Assembly: GCA_018066965.1 (NCBI GenBank)
Contig: JAGPVP010000017.1
Coordinates: 1 to 54,372 of the forward strand
Direction of reading: 5' to 3'
Length of the DNA: 54,372 nucleotides
Source of the DNA: Zhongshania sp.
Lineage (GTDB): Bacteria; Pseudomonadota; Gammaproteobacteria; Pseudomonadales; Spongiibacteraceae
The position numbers and the translations under genes are program-made. The notes under the pieces are model-generated. The model did not search any database. It saw only the letters and a list, made by a program, of their open reading frames with translations, and had not been told where the DNA came from. Shown here piece after piece: positions 1-7,096 of the stretch. The stretch's first letter is position 1. Every line of letters starts with the position of its first letter.

Positions 1-1
1 C

Positions 2-121
2 GAAGTAGGTACTTGGCTAGATGGTTGGTTGGTCTCGCAGTCCGGACCGATTTACGCCGGAACGAATGAGATACAGCGCAACATCATTGCCGAGCGGCTT
101 TTAGGTATGCCGCGCAAATGA
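2..121 (+). CDS. acyl-CoA dehydrogenase, C-terminal end only (window edge)
   Basis: This is the last 39 codons of an acyl-CoA dehydrogenase that begins before the window and is read in the frame starting at base 2. The visible tail includes GPIYAGTNEIQRN and ends IIAERLLGMPRK, which is the flavin-contacting C-terminal helix motif of FadE-type enzymes. The residue before GTN is Ala, where medium-chain enzymes carry the catalytic Glu (YEGT), so the base probably lies earlier in the protein, as in steroid FadE enzymes. The next gene downstream is another acyl-CoA dehydrogenase of the other subunit type. The two may form a FadE31/FadE32-like pair, but that is inference because only the tail is visible. 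Confidence 0.85.
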   Translation, partial: EVGTWLDGWLVSQSGPIYAGTNEIQRNIIAERLLGMPRK

Positions 122-128
122 TCTTTAA

Positions 129-265
129 GCGCAGCGATCTTTTTGCACGCTGGCTGTGTTTAAAAAGTGCTCGGTTGGTCACGTATTAAATATACGCTCC
201 CGCCCTGCGCGCATTTTTGCCTTGCCAGCGCACAAAAATCTGCGCTGCTTGGCTCGACAGATCTT
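129..265. repeat. dispersed repeat family 3, copy A (hairpin-forming)
   Basis: This stretch between two acyl-CoA dehydrogenase genes contains a long imperfect inverted repeat. Bases 129-153 face 225-248, with a 6-bp CCAGCG/CGCTGG core followed by facing T and A runs. The part from 168 on resembles the trp leader at 21533-21625: both read roughly CTCxGTxGGTCA, then a short TA-rich palindrome, CTCCC, GTGCG or GCGCG, ATTTTT, CCTTGCCAG and CAAAA. It codes for nothing recognisable. A similar sequence at two unrelated loci marks it as a dispersed element. Confidence 0.55.
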
Positions 266-329
266 GAAAGAAATTAAAAATTAATTTTGGGTTGTCTCAA
301 TTTCTTGACGAGAGCTCGGAGAAAGATTT

Positions 330-1385
330 ATGGATTTTACATTTAGCGAAGACCAATTGCTGTTTCAGGAATCGGTGCGGGATTTTCTGGTTAACGAGGT
401 CACACCTGAATCAATTCGTGCCGCTTGGCAAACGGAGTCTGGTCGCAGTGATGCGCTGTGGCAGCAGTTTGTCGAGATGGGTTTAACGGGTATCACCGTT
501 CCAGAAGCCCACGGTGGCTTAGGGATGAACGAATTAGATTTTGTTCTGCTCGCACAGGAGGCGGGCTATGTTGCCTTGTCTGAGCCGCTGGTTCATAGCG
601 CGCTGGTAGCTGTGCCAACCATTGTGCAGTTTGGTGATTCAGCTTTCGCAGAGCAGTGGCTGCCAAAAATTGCGAGCGGAGAAGCGAAAGCGGTCGTTGG
701 TTTGGAGATTAATAATCTCGTTGAAGATGCACATATCGCTGATCTATTGATTCTTGAAAAAGCGGGCGCGGTGTACGCAGTGGAAGCGGGCGCATTTGAG
801 CTGCGCTACAACGAGTCAATTGATCTGGGTCGCAAATTATTTGCGGTCGAATTTGATGTAAACGCTGCGCTTAACTTAGCCGATGGCGACAAGGCAAAAC
901 AATTAGTGAAATTTGCGCTGGATCGAGGTGCTTTAGCCGCTGCCGCACAAGCCCTTGGTGTTGCTCAGCGCATGATCGATATCTCGGTGCAATACACCAC
1001 TGACCGCAAGCAGTTTGGCGTTGCGATTGGCAGTTTTCAGGCCGTAAAACACCATATGGCCAATATTGCTTACAAATTGGAATACGCGAAAACACCGGTT
1101 TATCGCGCCGCTTATGGGCTGGCAAACGGACTGAGTAGCGCATCGCAAAATGTTAGCCATGCCAAAGTCGTTGCCTGTGAAGTGGCGGACTTGGCGGCTA
1201 AAAATAGCATTCAGGTTCACGGCGCCATGGGTTACACATGGGAAGTGGATCTGCATATTTTTATGAAGCGAGCCTGGGCACTAAACAGCAGTTACGGCAC
1301 CGCAGGTTTTCATAAGCAGCGCTTGGCGGAGTTTGTGTTTAGTGATGAAGCCAAGCTAGGCGCGGGAAATACGTTTGCGGCATAG
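330..1385 (+). CDS. acyl-CoA dehydrogenase, FadE32/FadE33-like subunit (steroid cluster)
   Basis: This 351-residue FAD-dependent acyl-CoA dehydrogenase introduces an alpha-beta double bond into an acyl-CoA. The N-terminal helical domain opens MDFTFSEDQLLFQESVRDF. The C-terminal helical domain has RKQFGVAIGSFQAVKHHMAN and the motif HGAMGYTWEVDLHIFMKRAW, typical of the smaller, non-catalytic-base partner in heterotetrameric steroid acyl-CoA dehydrogenases. The middle beta domain is compressed, giving a length short of the usual 380-400. A GGAG sits just upstream of the ATG. It follows an acyl-CoA dehydrogenase with the complementary C-terminal motif, as in the mycobacterial fadE31-fadE32-fadE33 group, where MOODA-CoA dehydrogenation is the known role. 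That substrate is inferred here. Confidence 0.85.
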   Translation: MDFTFSEDQLLFQESVRDFLVNEVTPESIRAAWQTESGRSDALWQQFVEMGLTGITVPEAHGGLGMNELDFVLLAQEAGYVALSEPLVHSALVAVPTIVQFGDSAFAEQWLPKIASGEAKAVVGLEINNLVEDAHIADLLILEKAGAVYAVEAGAFELRYNESIDLGRKLFAVEFDVNAALNLADGDKAKQLVKFALDRGALAAAAQALGVAQRMIDISVQYTTDRKQFGVAIGSFQAVKHHMANIAYKLEYAKTPVYRAAYGLANGLSSASQNVSHAKVVACEVADLAAKNSIQVHGAMGYTWEVDLHIFMKRAWALNSSYGTAGFHKQRLAEFVFSDEAKLGAGNTFAA

Positions 1386-1396
1386 CTGCTGGGAGA

Positions 1397-1540
1397 TGCT
1401 GGACGGGAGACGGGAGATGCAAAAGCAGCGTTTGCCTCAGTTATTTTTTAGCTACTTAAATACAAACAGCACTAGTTAACTTTTAGATCAAGTAATGCAT
1501 CGGGGGTGAGGGTTTAGCGTTTTCCGTCTCCCGTCCAGCA
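1397..1540. repeat. dispersed inverted repeat family 1, copy 1
   Basis: The left arm (1397-1420) and right arm (1517-1540) are 24 nt each, separated by 96 nt of AT-rich sequence. Seventeen contiguous pairs (TGCTGGACGGGAGACGG) are Watson-Crick. In a plus-strand RNA the remaining seven also pair if G-U is allowed, giving a complete 24-bp stem. An extra GGGAGATGC precedes the left arm. The element fills most of the gap between an acyl-CoA dehydrogenase and the next thiolase. Confidence 0.85.
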
Positions 1541-1568
1541 TAACGCAGACAAGAGCAGAGGATTTAAC

Positions 1569-2717
1569 ATGGCAGAAGCATACATCGTAGACGCAATCCG
1601 CAGCCCTACCGGGCGCCGTAAAGGCGGTCTTGCTCATGTGCACGGTGCTGATCTAGGCGCACACGTTTTAAAAGCCATCGTTGAGCGTAACGGTATTCCC
1701 GACAATGAATATGACGATGTCATATTCGGTTGCGTTGATACGGTCGGTCCCTTGGCCGGTGATATTGCTCGCAGTGCGTGGTTGGCTGCAGGGCTCTCGC
1801 AAGAAGTGCCGGGCACGACGATCGATCGTCAGTGCGGTTCTTCTCAGCAATCGGTGCATTTTGCAGCGCAGGCAATTATGTCAGGTTGTATGGATGTGGT
1901 TGTTGCTGGTGGCGTGCAAACCATGACCCAAATTCCTATTTCTTCGGCGATGACATTAGCCTCACAGCTGGGTTTTACCGACCCGTTTTCTGGTTCGACG
2001 GGTTGGGTTGAGCGTTACGGCGCTGAGCCGCCGACTCAATTTAAGTCTGCACAGATGATTGCAGATAAGTGGAATTTGTCGCGTAAGGACTTAGAACTAT
2101 TTTCTTATGAGTCTCATCAGCGGGCATTAAAGGCCATCTCGGAGGGGCGTTTTGATCGCGAGATTATTCCTTTCGGCGATGTGACGATGGACGAAACACC
2201 GCGTAATTCTAGCTTAGAAAAAATGGCGGAATTAGATTATTTATTTGGCTGTGACAAAGTGACAGCGGCGGTTTCTAGTCAAACCTGCGATGCCTCAAGT
2301 GCGGTTCTGGTAGTGAGTGAAACTGCGCTTAAGCGCTATAACTTAACACCCCGCGCACGTATTCATCACATGAGTGTGCGTGCCGATGATCCGATCTGGA
2401 TGTTAACTGCGCCCATTTCAGCAACGGAATACGCTTTAAAAAAATCCGGTATGTCCTTAGCTGATATCGATCTAGTCGAGATCAATGAAGCCTTTGCCTC
2501 GGTGGTATTAGCGTGGCTAAAAGAAACCGGCTACGAGCACTCCAAGACTAACGTCAACGGCGGTGCTATCGCACTTGGTCACCCGCTCGGCGCAACCGGC
2601 ACCAAATTAATGACGACCTTATTACACGAACTTGAGCGCACCGGTGGTCGCTATGGTTTGCAGACGATGTGTGAAGGCGGCGGTCAGGCGAATGTGACGA
2701 TTTTAGAAAGGCTCTAA
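1569..2717 (+). CDS. thiolase, FadA5-like steroid 3-ketoacyl-CoA thiolase
   Basis: This 382-residue thiolase cleaves a 3-ketoacyl-CoA with CoA to release acetyl- or propionyl-CoA. The nucleophile is Cys89 (DRQCGSS), His338 lies in GHPLGATG, and the second Cys368 is in MCEGGG. NEAFAS provides the usual oxyanion-side motif. The stretch VEINEAFASVVLAW followed by VNGGAIALGHPLG and TTLLHELERT matches my memory of FadA5 (Rv3546), the thiolase of cholesterol side-chain degradation, better than generic acetyl-CoA acetyltransferases. The following SDR resembles Rv3548c, a near neighbour of fadA5 in mycobacteria, which strengthens the steroid assignment. An AGAGG ribosome site precedes the ATG. Exact substrate is not shown by sequence. 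Confidence 0.87.
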   Translation: MAEAYIVDAIRSPTGRRKGGLAHVHGADLGAHVLKAIVERNGIPDNEYDDVIFGCVDTVGPLAGDIARSAWLAAGLSQEVPGTTIDRQCGSSQQSVHFAAQAIMSGCMDVVVAGGVQTMTQIPISSAMTLASQLGFTDPFSGSTGWVERYGAEPPTQFKSAQMIADKWNLSRKDLELFSYESHQRALKAISEGRFDREIIPFGDVTMDETPRNSSLEKMAELDYLFGCDKVTAAVSSQTCDASSAVLVVSETALKRYNLTPRARIHHMSVRADDPIWMLTAPISATEYALKKSGMSLADIDLVEINEAFASVVLAWLKETGYEHSKTNVNGGAIALGHPLGATGTKLMTTLLHELERTGGRYGLQTMCEGGGQANVTILERL

Positions 2718-2725
2718 TTGGGAGG

Positions 2726-2793
2726 CGCGGAATGGGAGACGGAAGACGCTAAGATAGAATTGTGTTTTTGCGTTTTCCATCTCCCGTCAAGCA
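2726..2793. repeat. dispersed inverted repeat family 1, copy 2
   Basis: The left arm (2726-2749, core ATGGGAGACGGAAGACGC) faces the right arm (2770-2793, GCGTTTTCC then ATCTCCCGTCAAGCA). The spacer is only 20 nt, the shortest of the family here, so the element would form a compact hairpin between the thiolase and SDR genes. About 19 of 24 positions can pair in plus-strand RNA; the mismatches cluster at the base of the stem. Confidence 0.8.
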
Positions 2794-2820
2794 TTCAGCG
2801 GGAAACGAGGAAAAACAATA

Positions 2821-3705
2821 ATGGGAATTTGTAATAATAGAGTGGTGATTATCACCGGAGCTGGTGGCGGCCTAGGCGCGGCACATGCAAAGGTATTTGC
2901 TGCTGAGGGCGCCTCGGTTGTAGTTAACGACATCAATGAAGCGGCGGCGCAACAAGTCGTCAATGACATTATCGCTGCTGGTGGTAAGGCGGTGGTGAAT
3001 ACCTCTGATATTACCAATTACGACGATAGTTTGAATGCCGTAAAGCAGGCCATCGACACCTATGGCGATCTTCATATTGTGCTAAACAACGCCGGTGTAA
3101 ATCGTGATCGTATGTTCGCGTCGATGACCGAAGCCGAATGGGACACCATTATGGCGGTGCATTTGAAGGGCCATTTTTGCATCACATCTCATGCTGTTCA
3201 TTACTGGCGCGGCAAGTCCAAAGAGGGCAAAGATGTTGATGCGCGCATTATTAATACTACCTCGGGTGCTGGTCTACAGGGCTCGGTTGGCCAATCTAAT
3301 TACGCGGCGGCCAAGGCAGGCATTGCTGCTTTAACCTTAAATCAAGGCGCAGAACTGGCTCGTTACGGCATTACCGCAAACGCAGTCGCCCCTGCTGCGC
3401 GCACTAATATGACCACGGCGGTTGAAGCCATGGCGACACGTATGGCCAAACCAGACGATGATAGTTTTGACTTCTGGGCACCAGAGAATGTGTCCTCCCT
3501 GCTAGTGTGGCTGGGTAGCAGCGAGTCTGCACATGTTAATGGCTGTGTGTTTGAAGCGGAGGGTGGAAAAATCTCTCTAGCTGACGGTTGGCGCAAAGGG
3601 CCTGAAGTAGATAAGGGTGCGCGCTGGGCGCCGGCCGAGGTCGGTGAGGCAGTAAAAACACTTTTTGCGGAGGCAGTTCCCGCCCAGAAAGTGTATGGTA
3701 GCTGA
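2821..3705 (+). CDS. short-chain dehydrogenase, Rv3548c-like (steroid side-chain 3-hydroxyacyl-CoA dehydrogenase)
   Basis: This 294-residue classical SDR would oxidise a hydroxyacyl-CoA with NAD+. The Rossmann motif TGAGGGLG is at 12-19, NNAG at 89-92, and the catalytic Ser148, Tyr161 and Lys165 sit in TTSGAGLQGS and YAAAK. The C-terminal stretch DKGARWAPAEVGE and the ending PAQKVYGS match the HSD17B4/MFE-type SDR subfamily, including Rv3548c next to mycobacterial fadA5. The HLKGHF motif fits this subfamily too. It lies between the FadA5-like thiolase and the YfaZ-like gene on the same strand. The usual role would be the third step of a beta-oxidation round on a steroid side chain, inferred from subfamily and context. 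Confidence 0.88.
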   Translation: MGICNNRVVIITGAGGGLGAAHAKVFAAEGASVVVNDINEAAAQQVVNDIIAAGGKAVVNTSDITNYDDSLNAVKQAIDTYGDLHIVLNNAGVNRDRMFASMTEAEWDTIMAVHLKGHFCITSHAVHYWRGKSKEGKDVDARIINTTSGAGLQGSVGQSNYAAAKAGIAALTLNQGAELARYGITANAVAPAARTNMTTAVEAMATRMAKPDDDSFDFWAPENVSSLLVWLGSSESAHVNGCVFEAEGGKISLADGWRKGPEVDKGARWAPAEVGEAVKTLFAEAVPAQKVYGS

Positions 3706-3743
3706 TTTTATCCTTTGACGTTTACATCAGGAGAATCACGACC

Positions 3744-4283
3744 ATGAAAGCCCCTTTTATTGCAGCGACTGTATTAGCCATTGCAAGTAATTCGGCATTT
3801 GCCGGCGGTGTTGCCTTTCGTTTTGGCGACGACAGTTTCGGTGTGTCGCTAGCCGGCGACTTGAGCGCAGAAAGTAGCGCGCAATTTGATTGGTTACACC
3901 ATGAAGACGACGGCGACATGGTCGCGCTGGGATTATTTGCCAACGGTCAGCGCGGCGCCCTGAGCGGGCGGGTTGGTGCTAAGGCTATTGGCCTTGACGC
4001 CGATGATGCGGATGTTAGCGGCGGCGCAGTCGCATTTGGTGGCGATGTAAGTTTGCCCTTAAATGAAATTGTGCGTTTGCGCGGTGGTGTGTATTACGCG
4101 CCAGAAACCACAGGTTTTGGCGACATAGAAGGTTACAAAGAGTGGTCGGTGAGCGCTGAGTTCACCATCTTTCAAAATTCTGCCGTTCAGCTTGGCTACG
4201 GCGATATCGAATTCGACGTTGAAGACCGCGGTGAATTTGAGTTTGAAGACGGCCTCTTCGTACGTTTACAACTGCGCCTATAA
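3744..4283 (+). CDS. YfaZ-like outer-membrane protein
   Basis: This 179-residue exported protein has a cleavable signal peptide (MKAPFIAATVLAIASNSAFA, cut before Gly-Gly). It continues with alternating beta strands rich in Gly and acidic residues and ends with an aromatic/hydrophobic C-terminal strand (GLFVRLQLRL) typical of beta-barrels. Overall it resembles the YfaZ family of small outer-membrane proteins. The gene starts 38 nt after the SDR with an AGGAGAA ribosome site, so it is probably co-transcribed with the steroid genes. A barrel inside a catabolic operon suggests uptake of the hydrophobic substrate, but no sequence feature proves this. There is no lipobox and no TonB-dependent plug domain. 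Confidence 0.75.
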   Translation: MKAPFIAATVLAIASNSAFAGGVAFRFGDDSFGVSLAGDLSAESSAQFDWLHHEDDGDMVALGLFANGQRGALSGRVGAKAIGLDADDADVSGGAVAFGGDVSLPLNEIVRLRGGVYYAPETTGFGDIEGYKEWSVSAEFTIFQNSAVQLGYGDIEFDVEDRGEFEFEDGLFVRLQLRL

Positions 4284-4360
4284 GGCGTTTTTGGTTAGTG
4301 ACGTCACAGGCGTTGCTGACTGCGTAAATGCGAAGAGTGCTGTCGGGTTTCGGAGACAGT

Positions 4361-5515
4361 ATGGAATTTGCATTTACGCAAGAACAAGAAATGATTCGCG
4401 ATACGGCGGCGTCTTTTCTTAAGGACGCCTCGACTAGCGCTGCTATTCGCTCAGCCATGGCGAGTGATCTCGGCTATAGCCCAGAGCTGTGGCAACGTAT
4501 ATGTTCTGAGATGTATTGGCAGGCCCTGCATATTCCAGAACAGTACGGCGGCATGGGGTTGGGTTATGTTGAGCTCGTTGCCGTGCTCGAACAAATGGGC
4601 CGCTACCTACTGTGTTCCCCCTATCTAGCTACTGTTGCAATGGCCACCAATGCGCTATTGATCGCCGGCAGTGACAGTCAAAAATCTGAAATTCTTCCCC
4701 AGCTTATCGAAGGTAAAACCGCGACGCTTGCCTTTAACTGTGGTGGCAATGTGTGGAACAGCAATGCCATAAACGCAAGCTACCGCCATGACGGCAATGA
4801 CCTTATTTTGAATGGCGAATATCGCTATGTTCTTGATGGACACAGTGCAGATTATTTAATTCTTGCTGCGCGAGAAGAGGGTAGTAGCGGTGATGACGGC
4901 ATCAGCTTATTCGTTTGCGAGGCCGAGAATGACGGCATTCAGCGCAGCCTATTGCCGACCATGGATCAAAGTCGGCGCCAAGCCAGTATTCAATTAAATA
5001 ATCTGCGTTTATCTAAACAAACTTTGATGGGTGAGTTTGCTACTGCCGCAAAATCCCTCGCAAAAATACTAGATTTAGCCACTATAGCCTTGGCAGCAGA
5101 GCAGGCTGGCGGTATGCAGCAAGTGCTGGATATCACCGTGGACTACACCAAAGCTCGCAATCAATTTGGTCGCTCAATCGCGGGATTTCAAGCCATTAAA
5201 CATAAGGCGGCAGATATGATGCTGCGCAATGAAGTCGCGCGCTCAGCGGTCTACTACGCCGCCTGTATCGCCGATGACGCTCTCTCCTCTGGGCCCTTGG
5301 CGGATGAGCTTGCGGAGGCGGCCAGCATCGCAAAATCCTATTGCTCAGAAGCGTATTTTAAAAACGCGGGTGAAGCCCTACAGATGCATGGCGGTGTTGG
5401 CTTTACCTGGGAATACGATGTGCATTTATATTTCAAACGCGCAAAAGCCAGTGAGCACCTTCTGGGGAATAGTAGTTATCACCGTGAGCGAGTGGCGGGA
5501 GTTTTACTTGATTAG
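4361..5515 (+). CDS. acyl-CoA dehydrogenase, partner-subunit type (steroid cluster)
   Basis: This acyl-CoA dehydrogenase of 384 residues starts at the ATG at 4361 (MEFAFTQEQEMIRDT). That start has a GGAG about five bases upstream and begins where family members begin; an upstream in-frame ATG at 4328 would add eleven unlikely residues. The C-terminal domain has ARNQFGRSIAGFQAIKHKAADMM and HGGVGFTWEYDVHLYFKRA, the same signature as the 330-1385 gene. It lacks the GTNxIQRN tail seen in the FadE30-like protein encoded next. It may pair with that protein in an alpha2beta2 enzyme, by analogy with mycobacterial steroid dehydrogenases. The specific substrate is unknown. Confidence 0.85.
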   Translation: MEFAFTQEQEMIRDTAASFLKDASTSAAIRSAMASDLGYSPELWQRICSEMYWQALHIPEQYGGMGLGYVELVAVLEQMGRYLLCSPYLATVAMATNALLIAGSDSQKSEILPQLIEGKTATLAFNCGGNVWNSNAINASYRHDGNDLILNGEYRYVLDGHSADYLILAAREEGSSGDDGISLFVCEAENDGIQRSLLPTMDQSRRQASIQLNNLRLSKQTLMGEFATAAKSLAKILDLATIALAAEQAGGMQQVLDITVDYTKARNQFGRSIAGFQAIKHKAADMMLRNEVARSAVYYAACIADDALSSGPLADELAEAASIAKSYCSEAYFKNAGEALQMHGGVGFTWEYDVHLYFKRAKASEHLLGNSSYHRERVAGVLLD

Positions 5516-5556
5516 TCGGGCGTCTGAGGTCAGACATCTGACTTCCAACTGGCGAT
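5515..5556. repeat. repeat family 2, copy 1
   Basis: Starting on the last base of the preceding stop codon, the sequence reads GTCGGGCGTCTGAGGTCAGA, then CATCTGACTTCCAACTGGCGAT. It holds a near-perfect short palindrome around GTCTGAGGTCAGAC. The same words (GTCGGGCGTCTGA, CAGACATC, GGCGAT) recur at 27405-27550 behind the VOC gene, again overlapping a stop codon. A family 1 element follows immediately here. Confidence 0.5.
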
Positions 5557-5569
5557 TTAATGGGAGAGA

Positions 5570-5635
5570 CGCTTGATGGGAGACGGGAGATGCAAGGACG
5601 AGCTGTGTTTTGCGTTTTCCGTCTCCCGTCCAGCA
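5570..5635. repeat. dispersed inverted repeat family 1, copy 3
   Basis: The left arm (5570-5593, core ATGGGAGACGGGAGATGC) and right arm (5612-5635, GCGTTTTCCGTCTCCC then GTCCAGCA) enclose 18 nt. The right arm is identical in sequence to that of copy 1. In plus-strand RNA 22 of 24 positions can pair, counting G-U. It sits directly downstream of repeat family 2, giving a composite intergenic element before fadE30. Confidence 0.85.
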
Positions 5636-5679
5636 TAAAGCGAGCAGTACATGAATAAAATTAGATCGAGCATTGCATC

Positions 5680-6870
5680 ATGAAACTACAATTCAGTCCC
5701 GAAGATGAACAATTCCGCGCTGAGATTGCCACATGGCTTGCCGATAACTTGGTGGGCGAATTTGCGCAGCTAAAGTTTCGCGGCGGCCCTGGTGATGAGC
5801 ATATGTTTCCGGCAGAGCGTAAGCGCTGGGAACGCAAATTAGCCGAAGGCGGCTGGACCTGTGTGGCTTGGCCTAAAGAGTACGGTGGCCGAGGTTTGTC
5901 GATTGAACAGCAAGTTATATTCTTTGAAGAATACGCTCGTGCCGGAGCGCCTGGTCGTATGGGCCATATTGGCGAGGGTTTGGCGGGGCCAACCTTAATT
6001 GCCTTTGGTAGCGAAGCGCAAAAGCAGCAATACCTACCCGGCATTTTGTCTGGCACCGAATTTTGGTGTCAGGGTTATTCTGAACCAAGCGCGGGTTCGG
6101 ATTTGGCAAATGTTAAAACCAAGGCGCGTTTTGATGAGGCGAGTGGCAAGTGGATTTTAAACGGCCAAAAAGTCTGGACCTCCTTGGCTCATGAATCTGA
6201 ATATTGCTTTGTTATTGCGCGGACTGATCCTGAATCGAAGGCCCATAAGGGCTTGGGTTTCTTTCTTATAAAAATGGATCAACCCGGCGTCACAGTTAGA
6301 CCGATAGAACAAATCACGGGCACGTCTGAGTTTAATGAAGTGTTTTTAGACGACGCCGAATGCGCAGCAACCGACATTGTTGGTCAACCCGGTGACGGCT
6401 GGAAAGTGGCGATGGGCTTGCTAGGTTACGAGCGGGGAGTGTCTACCCTCGGTCAGCAAATGGCTTTTCAAAACGAACTAAATGAAGTGGTTGCCGTAGC
6501 AAAGAAAAACGGCGCCGCCCAAGATCCCGTGATTCGGCAGCGTATTGCCGATGCGCATATCGGTTTAAAAATTATGCGCTACAACAGCATGCGTATGCTG
6601 TCGGGAAATAGTGGCGACGGCAGTCTGCAAAAAGAAGCGCTGATTTATAAATTGTATTGGGCAACATGGCATCGTGATCTAGGCGAACTAGCGATGGATA
6701 TATTAGGTGCCGAGGCAGATATTTTGCTCGACGCACCCTATGAATTAAGTCGCTTGCAGTCGCTATTCTTGTTCACTCGTTCAGATACGATTTACGGCGG
6801 CACCAACCAAATTCAGCGCAATATTATTGCCGAGCGTGGTTTGGGAATGCCGAAGGAGTTGCGGCCGTAG
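5680..6870 (+). CDS. fadE30: acyl-CoA dehydrogenase, FadE30-like (steroid C/D-ring degradation)
   Basis: This 396-residue acyl-CoA dehydrogenase matches remembered FadE30 (Rv3560c) features along its length: EFAQLKxxGGPG near residue 27, GLSIEQQVIFFEEYARAGAP, WCQGYSEPSAGSDLA near 129, NGQKVWTSLAH and ITGTSEFNEVF. FadE30 dehydrogenates the propionyl side chain of the CoA thioester of HIP, the two-ring steroid intermediate. The tail has IYGGTNQIQRNIIAERGLG, with Gly where medium-chain enzymes have the catalytic Glu. Glu251 in GYERGVS is the likely base, as in related FadE proteins; that is inference. It is followed by the IpdF-like SDR and FadA6-like thiolase, the relative order found in mycobacteria. 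Confidence 0.9.
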   Translation: MKLQFSPEDEQFRAEIATWLADNLVGEFAQLKFRGGPGDEHMFPAERKRWERKLAEGGWTCVAWPKEYGGRGLSIEQQVIFFEEYARAGAPGRMGHIGEGLAGPTLIAFGSEAQKQQYLPGILSGTEFWCQGYSEPSAGSDLANVKTKARFDEASGKWILNGQKVWTSLAHESEYCFVIARTDPESKAHKGLGFFLIKMDQPGVTVRPIEQITGTSEFNEVFLDDAECAATDIVGQPGDGWKVAMGLLGYERGVSTLGQQMAFQNELNEVVAVAKKNGAAQDPVIRQRIADAHIGLKIMRYNSMRMLSGNSGDGSLQKEALIYKLYWATWHRDLGELAMDILGAEADILLDAPYELSRLQSLFLFTRSDTIYGGTNQIQRNIIAERGLGMPKELRP

Positions 6871-6882
6871 TTGTACGGGAGA

Positions 6883-7068
6883 TGCTTGACGGGAGACGAG
6901 AGACGCTAATTCAAAACCAACCCTATCGATCTTGCCTTTGCATTTTTCGTATCTCATCTAGCGTAGGTAGCTATAACAAATTAAAAAGTATGATTAATTT
7001 TTCAGGATAATACCGGTGTCGAGAAATGCTGCGCTTTCAGCTCAGCGTCTCCCGTTTCCCGTCAAGCA
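6883..7068. repeat. dispersed inverted repeat family 1, copy 4 (with an extra internal arm)
   Basis: The left arm (6883-6906) and right arm (7045-7068) could pair at 23 of 24 positions despite a 138-nt spacer. Inside the spacer, 6940-6963 is a further, degenerate right-arm-like sequence (GCATTTTTCGTATCTCATC). That suggests an element inserted into or duplicated from an older copy. The composite fills nearly the whole fadE30-ipdF gap. Confidence 0.8.
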
Positions 7069-7096
7069 TATAGCCAAGCATTAAGCGGAGATAACA

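Noticed and set aside
292..486. 64-codon ORF in front of and overlapping the first complete dehydrogenase gene
   Set aside because: It is a shadow in another frame of a clear acyl-CoA dehydrogenase and has no family features.
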